A stretch of DNA of 64,000 nt, from NCBI GenBank assembly GCA_947579605.1, contig OX388312.1, positions 3,038,001-3,102,000 on the forward strand, in the 5' to 3' direction. The translations under genes and the position numbers were made by a program. The DNA is from Athripsodes cinereus. Lineage: Eukaryota > Arthropoda > Insecta > Trichoptera > Leptoceridae. Under the pieces are notes generated by a model, which saw only the letters and a list, made by a program, of their open reading frames with translations, did no database searches and was not told where the DNA came from. This document shows, one piece after another, positions 47,187 to 62,100 of the stretch (positions are counted from its first letter, which is position 1; each line of letters begins with the position of its first letter).

Positions 47187-50100
47187 CTTCAGGTTGAGTA
47201 CTGCCCGCTGCATGTCTCCCGCCTGGTCCGGCCCTGCCTCTGCCGTCCCTGTCATGGATGGTGTGGGGGGGATGTCTTGGGTGCTTGTGGATGTAGTAGG
47301 CTTTGGATATGTTAGGTTTGTTTTTGAATCCTCAATAATTATATCGGATATAATCGTGCCAACAATATCACTATCTTTCTTTTGTATTGGAATTGCAATT
47401 GATTCGAGAGTCGTCTCGTCTCCTGTGACATCATCTGTCAGAGGCTCGGGACTCAAATATGTTGTTTGATCCCTCCAATTACAAATGCCGCCCGGTAAAT
47501 CTACGCTTCCGAAATCGGTTTGGAAAGAAAATCCGCCTTTGTTGAAAATGTTATAATTTTCTGGTGGAGTTTTAGGAGAACCACGGTCCTCGTCATCACC
47601 AGGATCCTGTTTGTCATTATCGTCCACGAAATAATTTTGAATTTTTGAGTTTTTCAATAAACCAGCCAAAATAATTTGCCAATCTCTTTCAGCGTCCTGA
47701 TATTTACATTTCTCGGTCCAGAAACGATCATCACATTGCATATTGCTAACAACATCAGGGTATCGATTAGACACGTCATCGATCACTGCCTGTTGATGTG
47801 AATCAACGATTTCTAGGGGAGCAGATTCTGATGGAACATCTTTAATTGCGTTGTTATCGTTTTTGGCAATAACTTCAGCGAGCGAATCGGTAATTTCATA
47901 CTTAATGGGTAAATTATCACCATCACTGATGATTTTTGCTTCTAATGTATGTTTGAGCTCATTTGATATGATGTTTTCGGGATCGACAATACTTGATACA
48001 AAAGGTTTGGATTTAGATACTTGAACAAAAGAATTATCAACCGATTCATCAGGTTTATCTACGCAAGGTGGGGAAATAATTGGGATTTCTTCATTTGACA
48101 ATTTTTCGTCTTTAGTTTCAACAGCAACTTCCAAAGATGTTATCGGTTCTACTTTTGATTCTACTATTACTACATTTTTCGGAGATTTTACTTCAGTATT
48201 TATAATATCAGCCTGAGGTGACACAATTTGAATTTCAGTTAACGGATCAATTGACATTTTAGGTTTATCACTGATCGAATCATCGGATTTAGTATCATGT
48301 TTCTTATTTTTCTTTTTCTTCTTTGACTTAGACACACTTTCGGGAACATGTAATTCTTTTACGTTCCACTCAACTGATATTTTTTGTTCATTCTTGATAA
48401 TTTCTTGTTCAATTTCATTTTGTTTTGGTGCAACGGACTGTATGATCTCTGGCATTTCAATAAGTTCTGTAACTGTCTCAACAAGCTGTGAAATATTTTT
48501 ATGGAGTTTATCTTTTGATTCATCAATTACAATCGACTCCTGTTCAGCAACTTGAGAAATCGAAGTTTCCTCAGTGTTATCGGATTTTGAACCGTGTGAC
48601 GATTTTTTATGTTTAGGTTTGCCTGATATTGATTCATCATTTTCTGGAATCGAAATGCTTTCTGTAACGACTGAAGTTTCAACAATATCCTTTTCAACAG
48701 GTTTTTTGTGTTTCTTATGCTTGTTTGATTTTCGTTCAACATCTTTCGGAGATGAAACTGATTGCAGAGTAATATCTGGAGTGTGAATCGCTTGGACGAC
48801 GGTTGTAATTTCTAGTGCGCTTCTATCTAGTTCTGGACATATTTTATTTTCTAGATCTTCTTCATCATCCAACGTCATTTCTTCATCTAATAAAGACATC
48901 CAATCATCAGTTGTTTTATCAATTGGTAAACCAACATAAGGTGTCAACTCTTTTTTAACTGCCAATTCACCAGACTTTGGATCTGGCTGTTGATTGTCAA
49001 CAGCAATATTGTCGGTAGATTGTGGTGTCCCTTTCGTTTCCTGAACTGGTTTTTGTGGAGTTGTATCCGGAGTTTGAATTGTGTGAACGACTGTAATTTC
49101 TAAAGCGCTCCTGTCTAATTCAGGAGATTTACCGTCTACATCTTCCTCATCATCCAATGTCATTTCTTCATCTAGTAAAGACATCCAATCATCAGTAGTT
49201 TTATCGATTGGTAAACCAGCATAAGGTATTACATCTTTTTTAGCTGTCAAATCACTAGACTGTGGATCTGACTGTTGAATACCGACGGGAACATTTTCGG
49301 CTGCTTGTGACGTCTCTTTAGTTTCTTCTAGTGATTTTTGTGGAGTTATATCCGGAGTTTCAATCGTATGAACTACTGTTATTTCTAGAGCGCTCCTGTC
49401 TAATTCTGGAGATTTACTTTCTATATCTTCCTCATCATCCAAGGTCATTTCTACATCTAGTAAAGACATCCAATCATCAGTAGTTTTATCGATTGGTAGA
49501 CCAGCATATGTGACACTTTCCTTCTTAACATTGGAATCAGTAGCCGGAACGACAGCGGGTTCTGCGCTAGTGTCTACAGATTTTATGGACGAGAATACCT
49601 CTTGCTCTTGTTTTTGAGATAAGGACTGTGTACTTTGTACTGCTACCGTTGTCAATATTATTTCTTGTGCTCTCTTGTTTTCTTCAGGAACGACTTTACT
49701 GACCTCCTCTTCATCATCATCTAATGTCATTTCATCGTCTAACAGTGACATCCAATCGTCAGTCGTTTTATCGATTGGAAGACCAGCATATGTGATAGTT
49801 TCCTTCTTGGCATTTGAATCAATAGCTGGTATGACAGTGGGTTCTTTACTAGTGTCTATAGATTCTTTAGATAGAATTTCAGATGATTCAATTATGTTCG
49901 CAGGTTCACTGATAATATCGGAGGTGTTTTGATCGGTAGTTATCGTTACGATTTCCTGAATCATGGTAATATTTTCTTCCTTTCCGTGGGCGGTTTCTTT
50001 ATTTTTTTTGCGTTTCCCTGGTTTGGATTTTTTATCTTTAGAAGTCGAAATCTTATCTACATTCTGTAAAACAACATTGTCAATTGCATCAGCAGGATCT

Positions 50101-53100
50101 ACTGCTTTATCTATATCTTGTTTATTATCAGGATCAGTAAGAACTTTACTAGTTTCGATTATCTTAACGTCTTGAATAAGTTTTTCAACAACACTTTCAG
50201 GCATTGAAATGTTTTCAATATTCTGAGAAACTATTTGATCGATTATTTTTATGGGTTCAATAATTTCCGCAGTTGTCTTTTGTTCAACGGGAACTGTAAG
50301 AATTGGAGTTTCAACACGTTCCTTTTCATGCTTTTTGTATTTTTTGCGCTTGCCTGATTTAACTTCATCACCTTTAGGAGTTGAAGGTGACTCTACTAAT
50401 GAAATTTTGTCAGCAATTTCGTCGATGGGTTCTTTGATATTATCGATTGCACTTTGTTCAATAGTAAGAGTTACGATTTCTTGAACCTTGGTGATGTTTA
50501 TTTCGTGATTAGGCGATTCTTCCATATTTTTAAGACATGGAATGTTTTCTACAATATCAGATGCACCTTCGTCAACAACTTCTACGATTTCTGTGGGTGC
50601 CTGTTGTTCAACAACAAATATTCCACTGTCCTGTTTCTCGACAACTTCCTTCTCGTGCGAGGATTTTTTATGTTTTTTATGTTTTCCGGATTTTGGACTA
50701 TCGTTACCAACTTCATCTACAGATTTAACCATTTCGACAATGGTTTCTATTTCACTGGGAGTGATATTTATTTTTTGAATTTTAACGAGCTCCTGTTCGA
50801 AAGCTGACTTAACTTTTTCATCTTTATCTACTATTTCTATAACTTCTTTTACTACAACACTAGGAAGTTCTTCAGTTATCACATTTGAGTCCTGAGTAAC
50901 GTCAGAAGTGTCCACTTTTTCAGATGATGGTTCTAGAGGCAAAGATTTTTTGATCTTTTTCTTTTTTGATTTTGTTTTAAGATCATTTGTAACTTCATCC
51001 TCTACAGTACGCAACGTAATTTGAGCTTCAGAAACTTTTGTAATATCGGTTTTTTCCGTCTCCATTATTACAGTTTTATCCTCAGGTTCCAAAATATCTT
51101 GCGTAAGTACTGAAGGAATATTTACAGTGAAAGATTTAGCTTTGTCTGGAATATTATTGTCAGCTAACACCGTTTCAGAAATTACAGAATCCGTTCCACT
51201 TTGTTCGTCCTTAGCTACTTCTGCATAAGTTTTACCTCGTGTCATTTCATTAGATTTAGATGTGTTGTCTTGTATCTGAATTATTTCTTCAACGGTGATT
51301 ATTTTAGGTAACTGAATATTGTGTTCATGCTCATGCTCAACAATCGGTTTACTAATATCTGAAATTGTTTCTTCCACAGAAGTTGTATTTTTTATTTCTT
51401 CTGTCACCAAAGGAACAGTGTTATCAGTATCGTGTTTTTTATGTTTCTTACGACGCTTTGTATCCGTTCTTGATTCAATAGGTCTAATTTCAGCAAGTTC
51501 TTCTCGAGCAGGGAAATCTGTATTTCGAGAAATCGGTGAATCATTTTTGTTACTAGTAACATCGTCCTTAGTTATTTCCTCATCCAGGAGAGGGATATTA
51601 TCAGCGTTTAATATTTCCTTAATTTTTGTAATAACCACAACTTTCTTTTCAACTGTTTTTACATCTTGTGGCTTATCCGTTAAACTAATATTATTTTCAT
51701 TTGAAGTTACTGAAAGCAATTGTTCTTCTGATTTCATTACAGACCGAGAATCCACATTTTCTACACTAGATACAGGAGTCGTTTCCACATAATTATCCTC
51801 ATATACAGAATCGTCCGATGTCTTCAGAGCAGGTTTTTTATGCTTTTTACGTTTACCTAATTCAAGTTCCAAAATACCGGATGCTGTTTTTGCAATTATT
51901 GTTGGTTTTTGAAGTTCACCTAGCTTATCTTGTTCAGTGATGTTTTCTTCACGACCAGTCAATTTCGTATTTTGGGTTATTTCTATTTCAATAGAGGATT
52001 CATCTTCGACTGGTTGATCTGACATTATATTTTCATCGATAGATTTACTTATTTCTTCAACTAGCACAGGACTAGACGCTGGCTTCTTATTTTTTTTACG
52101 TTTCTTAAACTTATTTTGAACATCGCTGCTCTCTGTGTTTGACGTTGGAGCATCAATTACTTGAATTTCCTTCAATGGTGATGTTTCTAAAACAGTATTT
52201 GCTATTAATTCTTGTTCTGTTGTTGAGACCTTAACTTCAGTTATTACATCCTCAGTTAGAATTACTGCCTCTTCAACATTTTCACGCTTCGAAGGTACTG
52301 AAATTCTTTCTATAGATCCGGATTTTTTATGTTTTTTACGTTTTGAAGATTTTAGAACTTTAGCAGTAGCATCATCATCTTTTTGCACTGTGTCATCATC
52401 AATTTGTTTTACATCACTCTGTTCAACATCTTTATTGTAAATGTCGTCTGATACAGGTGAACTTTCTCTTTTCACCTCTGCTTCGACCATAGGAGTGATT
52501 TTCTTTTTCGGTTTTTCTTTTTTTACTTTAAGTTCACCAGATGTTTCATCTTTACCTGTTGATTTTGATCTTGATCGAGAACGCTTATGCTTTGATATAA
52601 CAGGTAGAAAACCTTCTTCGTCAACTATTGGAGCGTCTGTACTTAAAAGAATATCCTCAGAGGAATCCACAACTATCTTTGGATGATAGTCTATTCTTGA
52701 TAATCTATCTTGAGCTGGAGTAGGTTCCGGAGCTTCTAGATTAGATTTTTCTACATCATATTTTTTAATTCCAACTACATTTGCCCAAGATTTCTGAATC
52801 AGTGTATTTTTTTCAACATTTTCAACACAAGCATGAGAGTTTTCGGGTTCTACAATCTCACGGATTGTTTCTGTTGGAGCAGTTTCTATCTCCATGATAA
52901 CGTCAGCAACACCAATTTGTTCTTGGGGTAAATTTTCCACCACAGGTTTATCATGCTCTAAATTAGTATTATCTTCGATGTCGAATTCAATACATGGAAC
53001 TTTTGGCTGATATTCATCTTCCGAAATATGAGTTTGACAATCTTGAATGTCTGGAGTAAAAGCAGATTGCATATCCAATACATCACTTCGACTAATAAGT

Positions 53101-56100
53101 CCTTCAGCAACGGCTTCTGCGTATGTTTTACCATCTAAATGCAAACGTTGCCACACATTAGGAATTTCTAAAGAATCTTTAGGTGCAGAGTCAGATGGAT
53201 CAATGATAACATCTTCTGTAGGCATTTCACCTTTGATATCTTTTTTGGACTTCTTCTTACTTCTTGGTTTATGTTTCTTTGAATTTTTTTCTGAAGATAT
53301 AATTTCAACGCTAGTTATAGTTGGAGTAGTATCGTCAATAGCTGCACTAGAACTGCTTTGATTGTCAATTATCATGATAGGCACATCAGGAATATTCTCA
53401 ATTTTTGTTTGCAAATCACTCAGAACCGGAATAATTTGTTTTGGCGCTTCCATGTGAGATTTAAATACGTTTTCACTGCCACTAACGATATCATTTTTAG
53501 GTAAAACCTCAGGTTTTTCCTTTGAAGTTATATCAGAATAATCATAATTTGTAAAATCAGAAAGCATTCTAGATGGTTTGAATTCTGGAGCATCAGCAGA
53601 TAAATTCGAGAAAAACTTCGGTTCGGCAGGCTTAAATTCAGGAATGGATTCTATTTCAGGTAATAAATCTCGTAAATCGTGGATGGGTGTTTTATGTTTC
53701 TTGAAGTCACTCGAAATATCTTGACCAACGGCTGGTCGCTCTGGCGGCGAGTCGAATTCCGGCGATTTCCATAAAGTGGAAGGAGATGTTGACTGTTTTA
53801 ATGGTTCATCATCACGGGTGTCATATGTTTTTTGCCATTTTCTAAACTCAGGATAAGTTGTGTCGCTAATCAAATTCGATGTATTAATTACCCCTTCCCA
53901 AACTTTGGACGTATCTTGAGCTCTGTCTTCAGTCCATTGCTGCGTTTCACGAGTAATGTTCTCACCTAGAGTTTCACTTAACATATCCATCCAAACGTTT
54001 GATGAATGTATCATAGAAAGATCTGTAAAATCTTCTTTCTTCTCCGGTAATACAAAACTACTTTTGTTTGATGTATCAGTACCCAGTTTAGTGAAATCAA
54101 CATCAGCAACCGGTTTATTTTTAAATGGAATAACTTCTATTGATGGCTTCTTGGATTTTTCGTTAGTTGGTTCATCATCATCAGAAAGTGTAAAGGATTC
54201 TTCTAAAACGTTCATCCAATCGGACGACGATTCTTCAATAGGAAGGCCGGCATAAGTTTTCACTGGTATAACGTCTTCTTTTAGTTGCCTCTCTTCATGG
54301 ACATTTATAGATGTCATGTGGATTTTCCCAGAAGAATCAGCATTGTCATTTTCTGGCAAAATATTTTTAGGAGTTGAAGGTCTATGTACAGATGGGATAT
54401 ATTCGTCCGCCAAAGCATTGAGATGAACATGTTTCGCATGAATATCATCACTCAATTTATTAGTTCCAGGCAAGTTACTCATTGATGTATCGCTTGCCAA
54501 TCCTGATTGTGGTAACGATGTCACATTGGGCACTGTTTCTTGTTTTGGAGGTTCAATATCAGGAATATGTACTGTGTGAGTGATAGTTATGATATTTTCA
54601 ACATGTTTGTTTTCTTCTGGTCCTAGGATCGTTTTATTATCATTATCATCTTCATCATTCAATGTCATTTTATCATCTAATAAGGACATCCAATCATCGC
54701 TAGTTTTATCGATTGGCAATCCGGCGTAAGAAACTGCTTCTTTTTTAGCAACTAAATCGATAGAAGTGTGAATAGGTGTTTCAGCACTGTCATCGGCAGT
54801 TTTTTCAGTCGGTGATAAAACCTCTGCGACTTGAGGCAAGATTTTTGAAGTCTGAACTGTGTGAGTGACAGTAATAATAGTTTCATCTTTCGTTGTTTCT
54901 ATAATGGGAGATTTTGTGTTTTCAACATCTTCATCATCCAATGTCATTTCATCGTCCAATAAAGACATCCAATCATCAGTTGTTTTATCGATTGGTAAAC
55001 CAGCATAAGGTATCACATCTTTTTTAACTGTCAAATTACTAGACTGTGGATCTGACTGTTGAAAACCGACAGGAACATTTTCGACTGCTTGTGACGTCTC
55101 TTTAGTGTCTTGAAGTGATTTTTTTGGAGTTGTATCCGGAGTTTGAATTGTGTGAACGACTGTTATTTCTAAAGCGCTCCTGTCTAATTCTGGAGATTTA
55201 CCGTCTACATCTTCCTCGTCATCCAATGTCATTTCTTCATCTAATAAAGACATCCAATCATCAGTTGTTTTATCGATTGGTAAACCAGCATAAGGTATTA
55301 CATCTTTTTTAACTGTCAAATCACTAAACTGTGGATCTGACTGTTGAAAACCGACAGGAACATTTTCGACTGCTTGTGACGTCTCTTTAGTGTCTTGAAG
55401 TGATTTTTTTGGAGTTGTATCCGGAGTTTGAATTGTGTGAACGACTGTTATTTCTAAAGCGCTCCTGTCTAATTCTGGAGATTTACCGTCTACATCTTCC
55501 TCGTCATCCAATGTCATTTCTTCATCTAATAAAGACATCCAATCATCAGTTGTTTTATCGATTGGTAAACCAGCATAAGGTATTACATCTTTTTTAACTG
55601 TCAAATCACTAGAATGTGGATCTGACTGTTGAATACCGACAGGAACATTTTCGGCTGCTTGTGACGTCTCTTTAGTTTCTTGAATTGTTTTTTGTGGAGT
55701 TATATCCGGAGTTTCAATTGTATGAACTACTGCTTTTTCTAGAGCGCTCCTGTCTGATTCTGGAGATTTGCTTTCTACATCTTCCTCATTATCCAAGGTC
55801 ATTTCTTCATCTAGTAAAGACATCCAATCATCAGAAGTTTTATCGATTGGTAGACCAGCATATGTGATAGTTTCCTTCTTGGCATTTGAATCAATAGCTG
55901 GTGTGACAGTGGGTTCTTTACTAGAGTCTATAGATTTTATGGACGGGAATACCTCTTGCTCTTGAGATAAGGATTCTGTACTTTGTACTGTATGAGTGAC
56001 TGTTGTTAAATTAATTTCATGTGGATTTTTGTCACATTCAGGAACGACTTTATTCACTTCCTCTTCCTCATCGTCCAATGTCATCTCATCATCTAATAGT

Positions 56101-59100
56101 GACATCCAATCATCAGTTGTTTTATCAACTGGAAGACCAGCATACGCTACGACTTCTTTTTTAGCTGCTATATCACTAGATAGTGCGTCATCTTGCTGTG
56201 TGGTTGAAACAACTGGAGATTTTTCTTCCGTTTCTTGAAATCGTTTTTGAGCAGATGTTTCCGAAGTTTGCATTGTATGAACTACAGTTACTTCTAGATC
56301 ATTTCTGTTTAGCTCTGGAAATATTTTACTTTCTGTAACTTTGCCATCCAACGACATTTCTTTAACTAATAGAGACGTCCAATTTTCAGTAGTTTTATCA
56401 ATTGGAAGACCAGCGTGAGAAATATTTTCTTTTATCACAGGTATATCAGAAGATGATCCGGCAGTTTCGGAGGGTACGGTTACCTTAGGTGGTGAACCTT
56501 CTTTAGTATCGAGATTTTGTTTTGTAGTTTCTGTAGTCTGAATGGTACGAGTGATTGTTGTGACAGTAATTTCCTGAGATATTTTATTATCTTCTTCATC
56601 ATCCAGAGTTATTTCATCATCCAATAGTGACATCCAGTCGTCAGTTGTTTTATCAACAGGGAGACCAGCGTACGAAGATGTCATTATAGGAGCCGATGCG
56701 ACTGTTTTTTCTTTAATTTTTGAATGCACGTTTTCCGATATTTCATCAGGTGTAGTTGTTAATGCGGTATTGGTAAATATACGACTTTCAATTATTATAT
56801 TTTCATCAGACATCGGTTTCGTTTCAAGCGTAATATTTGTTATTTTTTGCCCAGAAACGTCAGGAATTTGTATAATATTTTCTGGAGTGGTAATTATTTG
56901 AGATTTATCGATTACATTTAATGTTTTGGTAAGACTTTCAGTAATTACGGATGTATTCGGTTTATCACTAATAAAGTTATTTGTTTCCTCCTGAACGTTT
57001 GAAAGAACTGAAGGTACACAAACGAGATTATCTAAGTGTGTCACTGCCGAGGTATCGAAATATTCTTGGGGTATTTCCGAGCCAACTGACTCAACTTTGG
57101 CAGGTGTTTCAACTAGCAGCGTATCGTCAGATGGTAATGTATCGATAATGTTAGATTTGTTTCTTGACAATTCTGAGTAATGTGTAGCCTCACAGTCTCT
57201 TAATAAAGCTAAGTCATATTTAGGATACATATCTAAGAAATTTAGTTTTGGTGACACCTCTTCTTCCATCACGATATTTTCTGTAGTATCTTTACCAGAA
57301 GATAAGTTGTGCTGAATAAACAATGGTTCAAACTGTTTAATTTCATAATAGGTAAGAACGTTCTTGAAATCATCGTATAAATAATTGAAGACATCCAATT
57401 GTGCGGTTGATGTCTCTAATGGCTGAAGTGGTTGCTCATAACAAAAATCTACATTTGATGGTTGAGATAGCTCAAAAATTTCTGTTTTGATGTCCAACAC
57501 ATCAGAAACTATATTTTTTGAAATTGTTGCTATCTCCTCTGGTTTTTCTAATATAGGTTTTTCGGTATGTTTCAAATCGTTAATCTCAGGAGAAATGTTT
57601 TCGATTTCTGTCGATTTTATGACGGGATCCAAAATTCTTGTTGAACTTTCTATTATGACCGTTGTAGAATCTGGTTGTACAGTAAAATCTGATTTAGGTA
57701 AAGATTTTTGGACTTCTTCAGTATTTGAAGAAATATTTTCAACGTTTGATTGAACTTCTTGATCTTTGATAACGTTTTTCAATGCCTCAGCCTGACTTCT
57801 TTCTTTTCTCTTCTTTTTCTTGATAATATCCTTAACACGTAAATAATGCTCTAGGTCTTCTCCCTCGAAAGGTGGCGGTTCTTTCTTACTCTTTTTCTTT
57901 TCAGGTTTATCTGGCTCACTTCGTTCAACGTATCTTTCTTTAACCGAACCAAAGATGCATTCCGATATATCTTCCATTTTGATAAGATCGTCATATTTTT
58001 CTTCAACGACAGTGTCAACATCTGGCACATTTTTATCAGATTCGATTTTATCAGTTTCCACGATGATATTATCTTCTTTTACTGGTGATACTTTAACTTC
58101 TACTATATCAGGTTCACTTTCTGTTACCTGGAGTGTTTCGGATTGCATTGTAGAATCAACTATTTGAAGTCCAGGGATAATACCAGGAACTTCAATTTTC
58201 GTGATTTCTACTTCACTAATATTTTCGGACTTCACTTCTTTTTCCGTAGTAGCGTAATCCAGAACACGTACATCACTGTGTTGTGTGACTGTAGAGTATT
58301 CCGTTTGAACTTCTGAAATTTCTTCTGTTGTAACGGTCTTACTTTCAATCTCAATATCTTCAGATTCGTCAGTTTTAGAAGTTTCCTGAGATATAAGTTG
58401 TTCAGTAATTGTGCTTTCTGTTGGTATTTCTTCGGGTTTAACGTCAATTTGTGATTGAGAATTTTCAGTGAAATGCATTTTTAATTGGTAAACTGGTTGC
58501 ATTCTTACTTCTTCATGAGTTATTAAGACAATTTTAGTAGTGGGTTGACCCAGAGATATGTGTCTATTTTCAACAGATACAACTTGCTTTTCCTGAGACG
58601 TATCATCTGTAAGTGTCAGAGATGTTTCCTTATTTTTAATGGATGTATTAATGTTTGTTGAGACTTTAGTTTCAAAAGTTATAGACTCTACAGAAGCAAC
58701 AGATTTTTCTTTATCAATCACTCCAACTTCAAATTTGGACTGAATATCTTTGATGTTCTTAGTTTTGCTTTTATGTTTTTTCTTATCGCATACTAATACG
58801 AATTCTGGCCCTTCTGTCTGTACAAAATCAGTCAAAATAACATTTGATTCGAACAGATTAGTATTATTTTTATCTGCAGCATCGGCCAAATCTACGTTGT
58901 CTGGTTCCATTTTTTCGCTAATGACTTTATCATGTTGTACATTAGGAGGAAGATTTTTATGATGTTTGGTCTTCTTCTTTTTGTGTTTTTCTTGTATCCC
59001 TTCAGTTACTTTTTCCAGATTTGGTGAAACATTTTCGGACTCAATATTCTTAGGTTTAATTTTATCATCACTTTCGAGTTTGTCCTTATCTTTATTTTGT

Positions 59101-62100
59101 TTATGTTTCTTTTTAATTTCAGTATTTATTGGAACTTCTTTCGTGTCAATTTCATCGGCTTTAACATTATCTACGATTAATTTACTGGTACCCGGTTCAG
59201 AACAAATTTCCGTAGTCGTCTCAGGTAAAATATTATGTTCCTTAATAATAATTTCAAACGTAGTATCAGTATCGTGAGATTTTGAGCGTTCTTCACCTTT
59301 TTGATGTGATTTGTTTTTCTTCTTCTTTTTGCTATCATTTACCGATGAAGGAGCATCGCTTTTTTCTTCACTCGGTCCTTCTCTTGCCAAATTTACGTTA
59401 GTATTAATGTGTTCCTGTTTTTCCATAATTTGTATAGATGTTGAATTTTCTGGTTCCACCAAATAAGTTTCTTTCTCGGTAACATTATGATATTTTTTAT
59501 AAGATTTACTCTTCTTATTTTTCTTAGTGACATTTTCAACATCAGCCTTTTCTAATTTTTCTGGACAAGTAACATTTTCGGTTTCAATATTTTTACAGAT
59601 ATCTTCATTGAGAGTGATATTACATGATGGAAGGTCCTCTGGAACACTGGCTGAATCAACGAGTTCCTTCAATTGTTCTTCAATTGTTTCGTTTGATTCC
59701 AACATCTCATGAGATAATGTGTCCTGTACAAAATCAGTCTTTTCGGACATTTCAGTGTCTTTATTGTCAATTATTACCACCTCCACAATTTGTTCAGAAA
59801 TAGTGATATTGGATTTGCTTGATTCAGGATCGCAGGGTAAAGTTTTATGAAGAATTTCTATAGGCGTATCCTTTTTATGTGATTTGCTTTTCTTCTTCTT
59901 CTTTTCATCTTTCATAGGGTCAATAATTTTAAGTTCTTTGTGAGATGCTTTTTCAACTAATTCTGTTATTTCTGGAATGAATTGAACAACAGGAATTTTG
60001 GTTTCAGACATAACAGAATCGACTGTTGGTTCCGTTTGTACAATATTGGTTACAGTTGTGAGACCAGCATCATCTTCTATTGCATACTGTTTCATGGATT
60101 CAACATGAGGACCAGCACAGTTCCCGTCAATTTCCGTTATCTTTTTAACAACAGTCGTTTCGAATATTACATCTGTTGCTTCTTTATGAAGTGGTATAGA
60201 TTCAATAAAATCTAATTTTGGCTCATCAGTTTTTCGAGGTTTATTTTTCTTCTTCTTTTTATCACCACTCATTGGATTGATAACTTGATCGCCCAATTCT
60301 TGATTATTTTGAATATTTTCAACAACAATTACTTCACATTCAGAAATAATTGTATCTGCCGGTTCGGTTTGTACAATATCGCTGATAATTGTGGTTTTCG
60401 TATTACTTTCTGTAACATCTTGAGTCATAGACTCAACTAATGGAATATTTTCAGAAACATGAATATCTGCTACATTTTCAACGACTGTGTCTATCGGTAA
60501 TAATTCAGTTACAACTGATTTAGTTTCGTCAGTTTTTCGTGATTTATTTCTATTCTTTTTCTTTTCATTCACTGACTCGGCAATTTCGATTTCTTTCTGA
60601 CATGGTTTATCAAAAAACTCAGGATTCTCCGGTATATTTTCAACGACAGTTGTCTCACATTCAGAAATTATTTTATCTGTGGATTGCATCTGTATAAAAT
60701 CGCAGACAGGTACCTGATCTGTCTCATCTTCAATAACCTCACCTTGTTTTGTAGAACCATCCAACGAAATATTTTTGGTTTGAAGAATTTCTGTTACCTT
60801 TTCAACAATAACCGTTTCTATTGCAATATCTGTTGGCTCATTTATAGGTTCAGTAACGTCTACTTTTGGTTCTTCTTTTTTATTTTTCTTATGTTTCTTT
60901 TTATTGGTCTTTTCTTTCGTGACGATTTCAGATTTACTTTTTTCAGAAATTTCTTCACGCATTGACTCACTTTCTGGAACTTTGGTACTGGAATTCACAA
61001 CGTCAGCAGTATCGTGTTTATTGTCTTTTGGCGAATCTAATATTCTGTGAGATTTATGCTTCTTTTTGTTAGTTTTATGTTTTGTTTCAGATAATTCTTC
61101 GGCGTCGATATTGGTTGATTTAGGTACGTTATCTACGGATAATGTTACAACTGTTTCCACATTTTCTATTACACTAATATCAATATCGGGTTTGTGTTGT
61201 TTATCTTTGGAACGCTTATTTTTTTTCTTTTTCTTTTGTTTTTCTTCTACATCTGGTTCCACGCTTTGGGGTATTTCTTCACAGACATCGTCCTTAATAT
61301 TGGAGTTTTCTTTAATATCTTTAACAATATCACTTATATTCCTAGTTTCAGATTGTTCCTTATTTCTAGGTACATTCTCGAACGTTGGGATTTCTGCTGG
61401 ACGCTTTTCATTCTCAGCCGGTGGTTTATTTTTATGTCTACTCTTTTTGATTGATTTTTCTCTTTGGTTCTTAACATCTGATAACTCAGTGTGTACTTCT
61501 TCACTTGTTGCTGGTGTCATTATATTAACCGTTATGTTCTGTTTTTCTTGATCTTTATTAGCTTCGCTAATATCTTTTTTAGATTTTCTGGGCTTTTGTT
61601 TCTTTGTATGTGACGAAAGATCATCTTTTGGAATTTGTTCTTCATCTTTTGAATGCATTAGCTTATCTGTGTCACCGGTGCTATCTTGACAGGAAATGTT
61701 TTCTTTTAGTTTCAACTTTTCTTGAGAAATCTCATAATGGGGTTGAATTTTTTTGCTACCTACATTTGCAATATTTGTTGTATTTACTTCCGGAGGATTT
61801 TCGAATTCTTCGAATTCCTCTACCATTATAGGTTTTTTCGCTACTTTTCGTTTATGACCTATCTTTTTGGAAGTATCCGTTACAACAAAATCTTTTTTTG
61901 TTTCTTTTGATGCAGGATTCTTCGTTCGACCATGATAATCTACCACTGTTTTGAACGGTGCGTCGATAGGTTTACGAAAGCCTTCATGTTGAGTGGATGG
62001 TTTCACACTCACACGAGGCTCATTGACTACTTGGATGTCTAATTTAGGAGTGTCAATTATATTTTTTATCAAATGACTGGATGGCTGTTGAAGTTTATCT

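Noticed and set aside
51319..51792. 157-codon plus-strand open frame inside giant exon A (with many other antisense frames in both giant exons)
   Set aside because: It is antisense to a proven coding exon. The Ser/Thr/Lys/Glu-rich sense codons rarely create stops on the opposite strand, and the peptides recur wherever the sense repeats recur.
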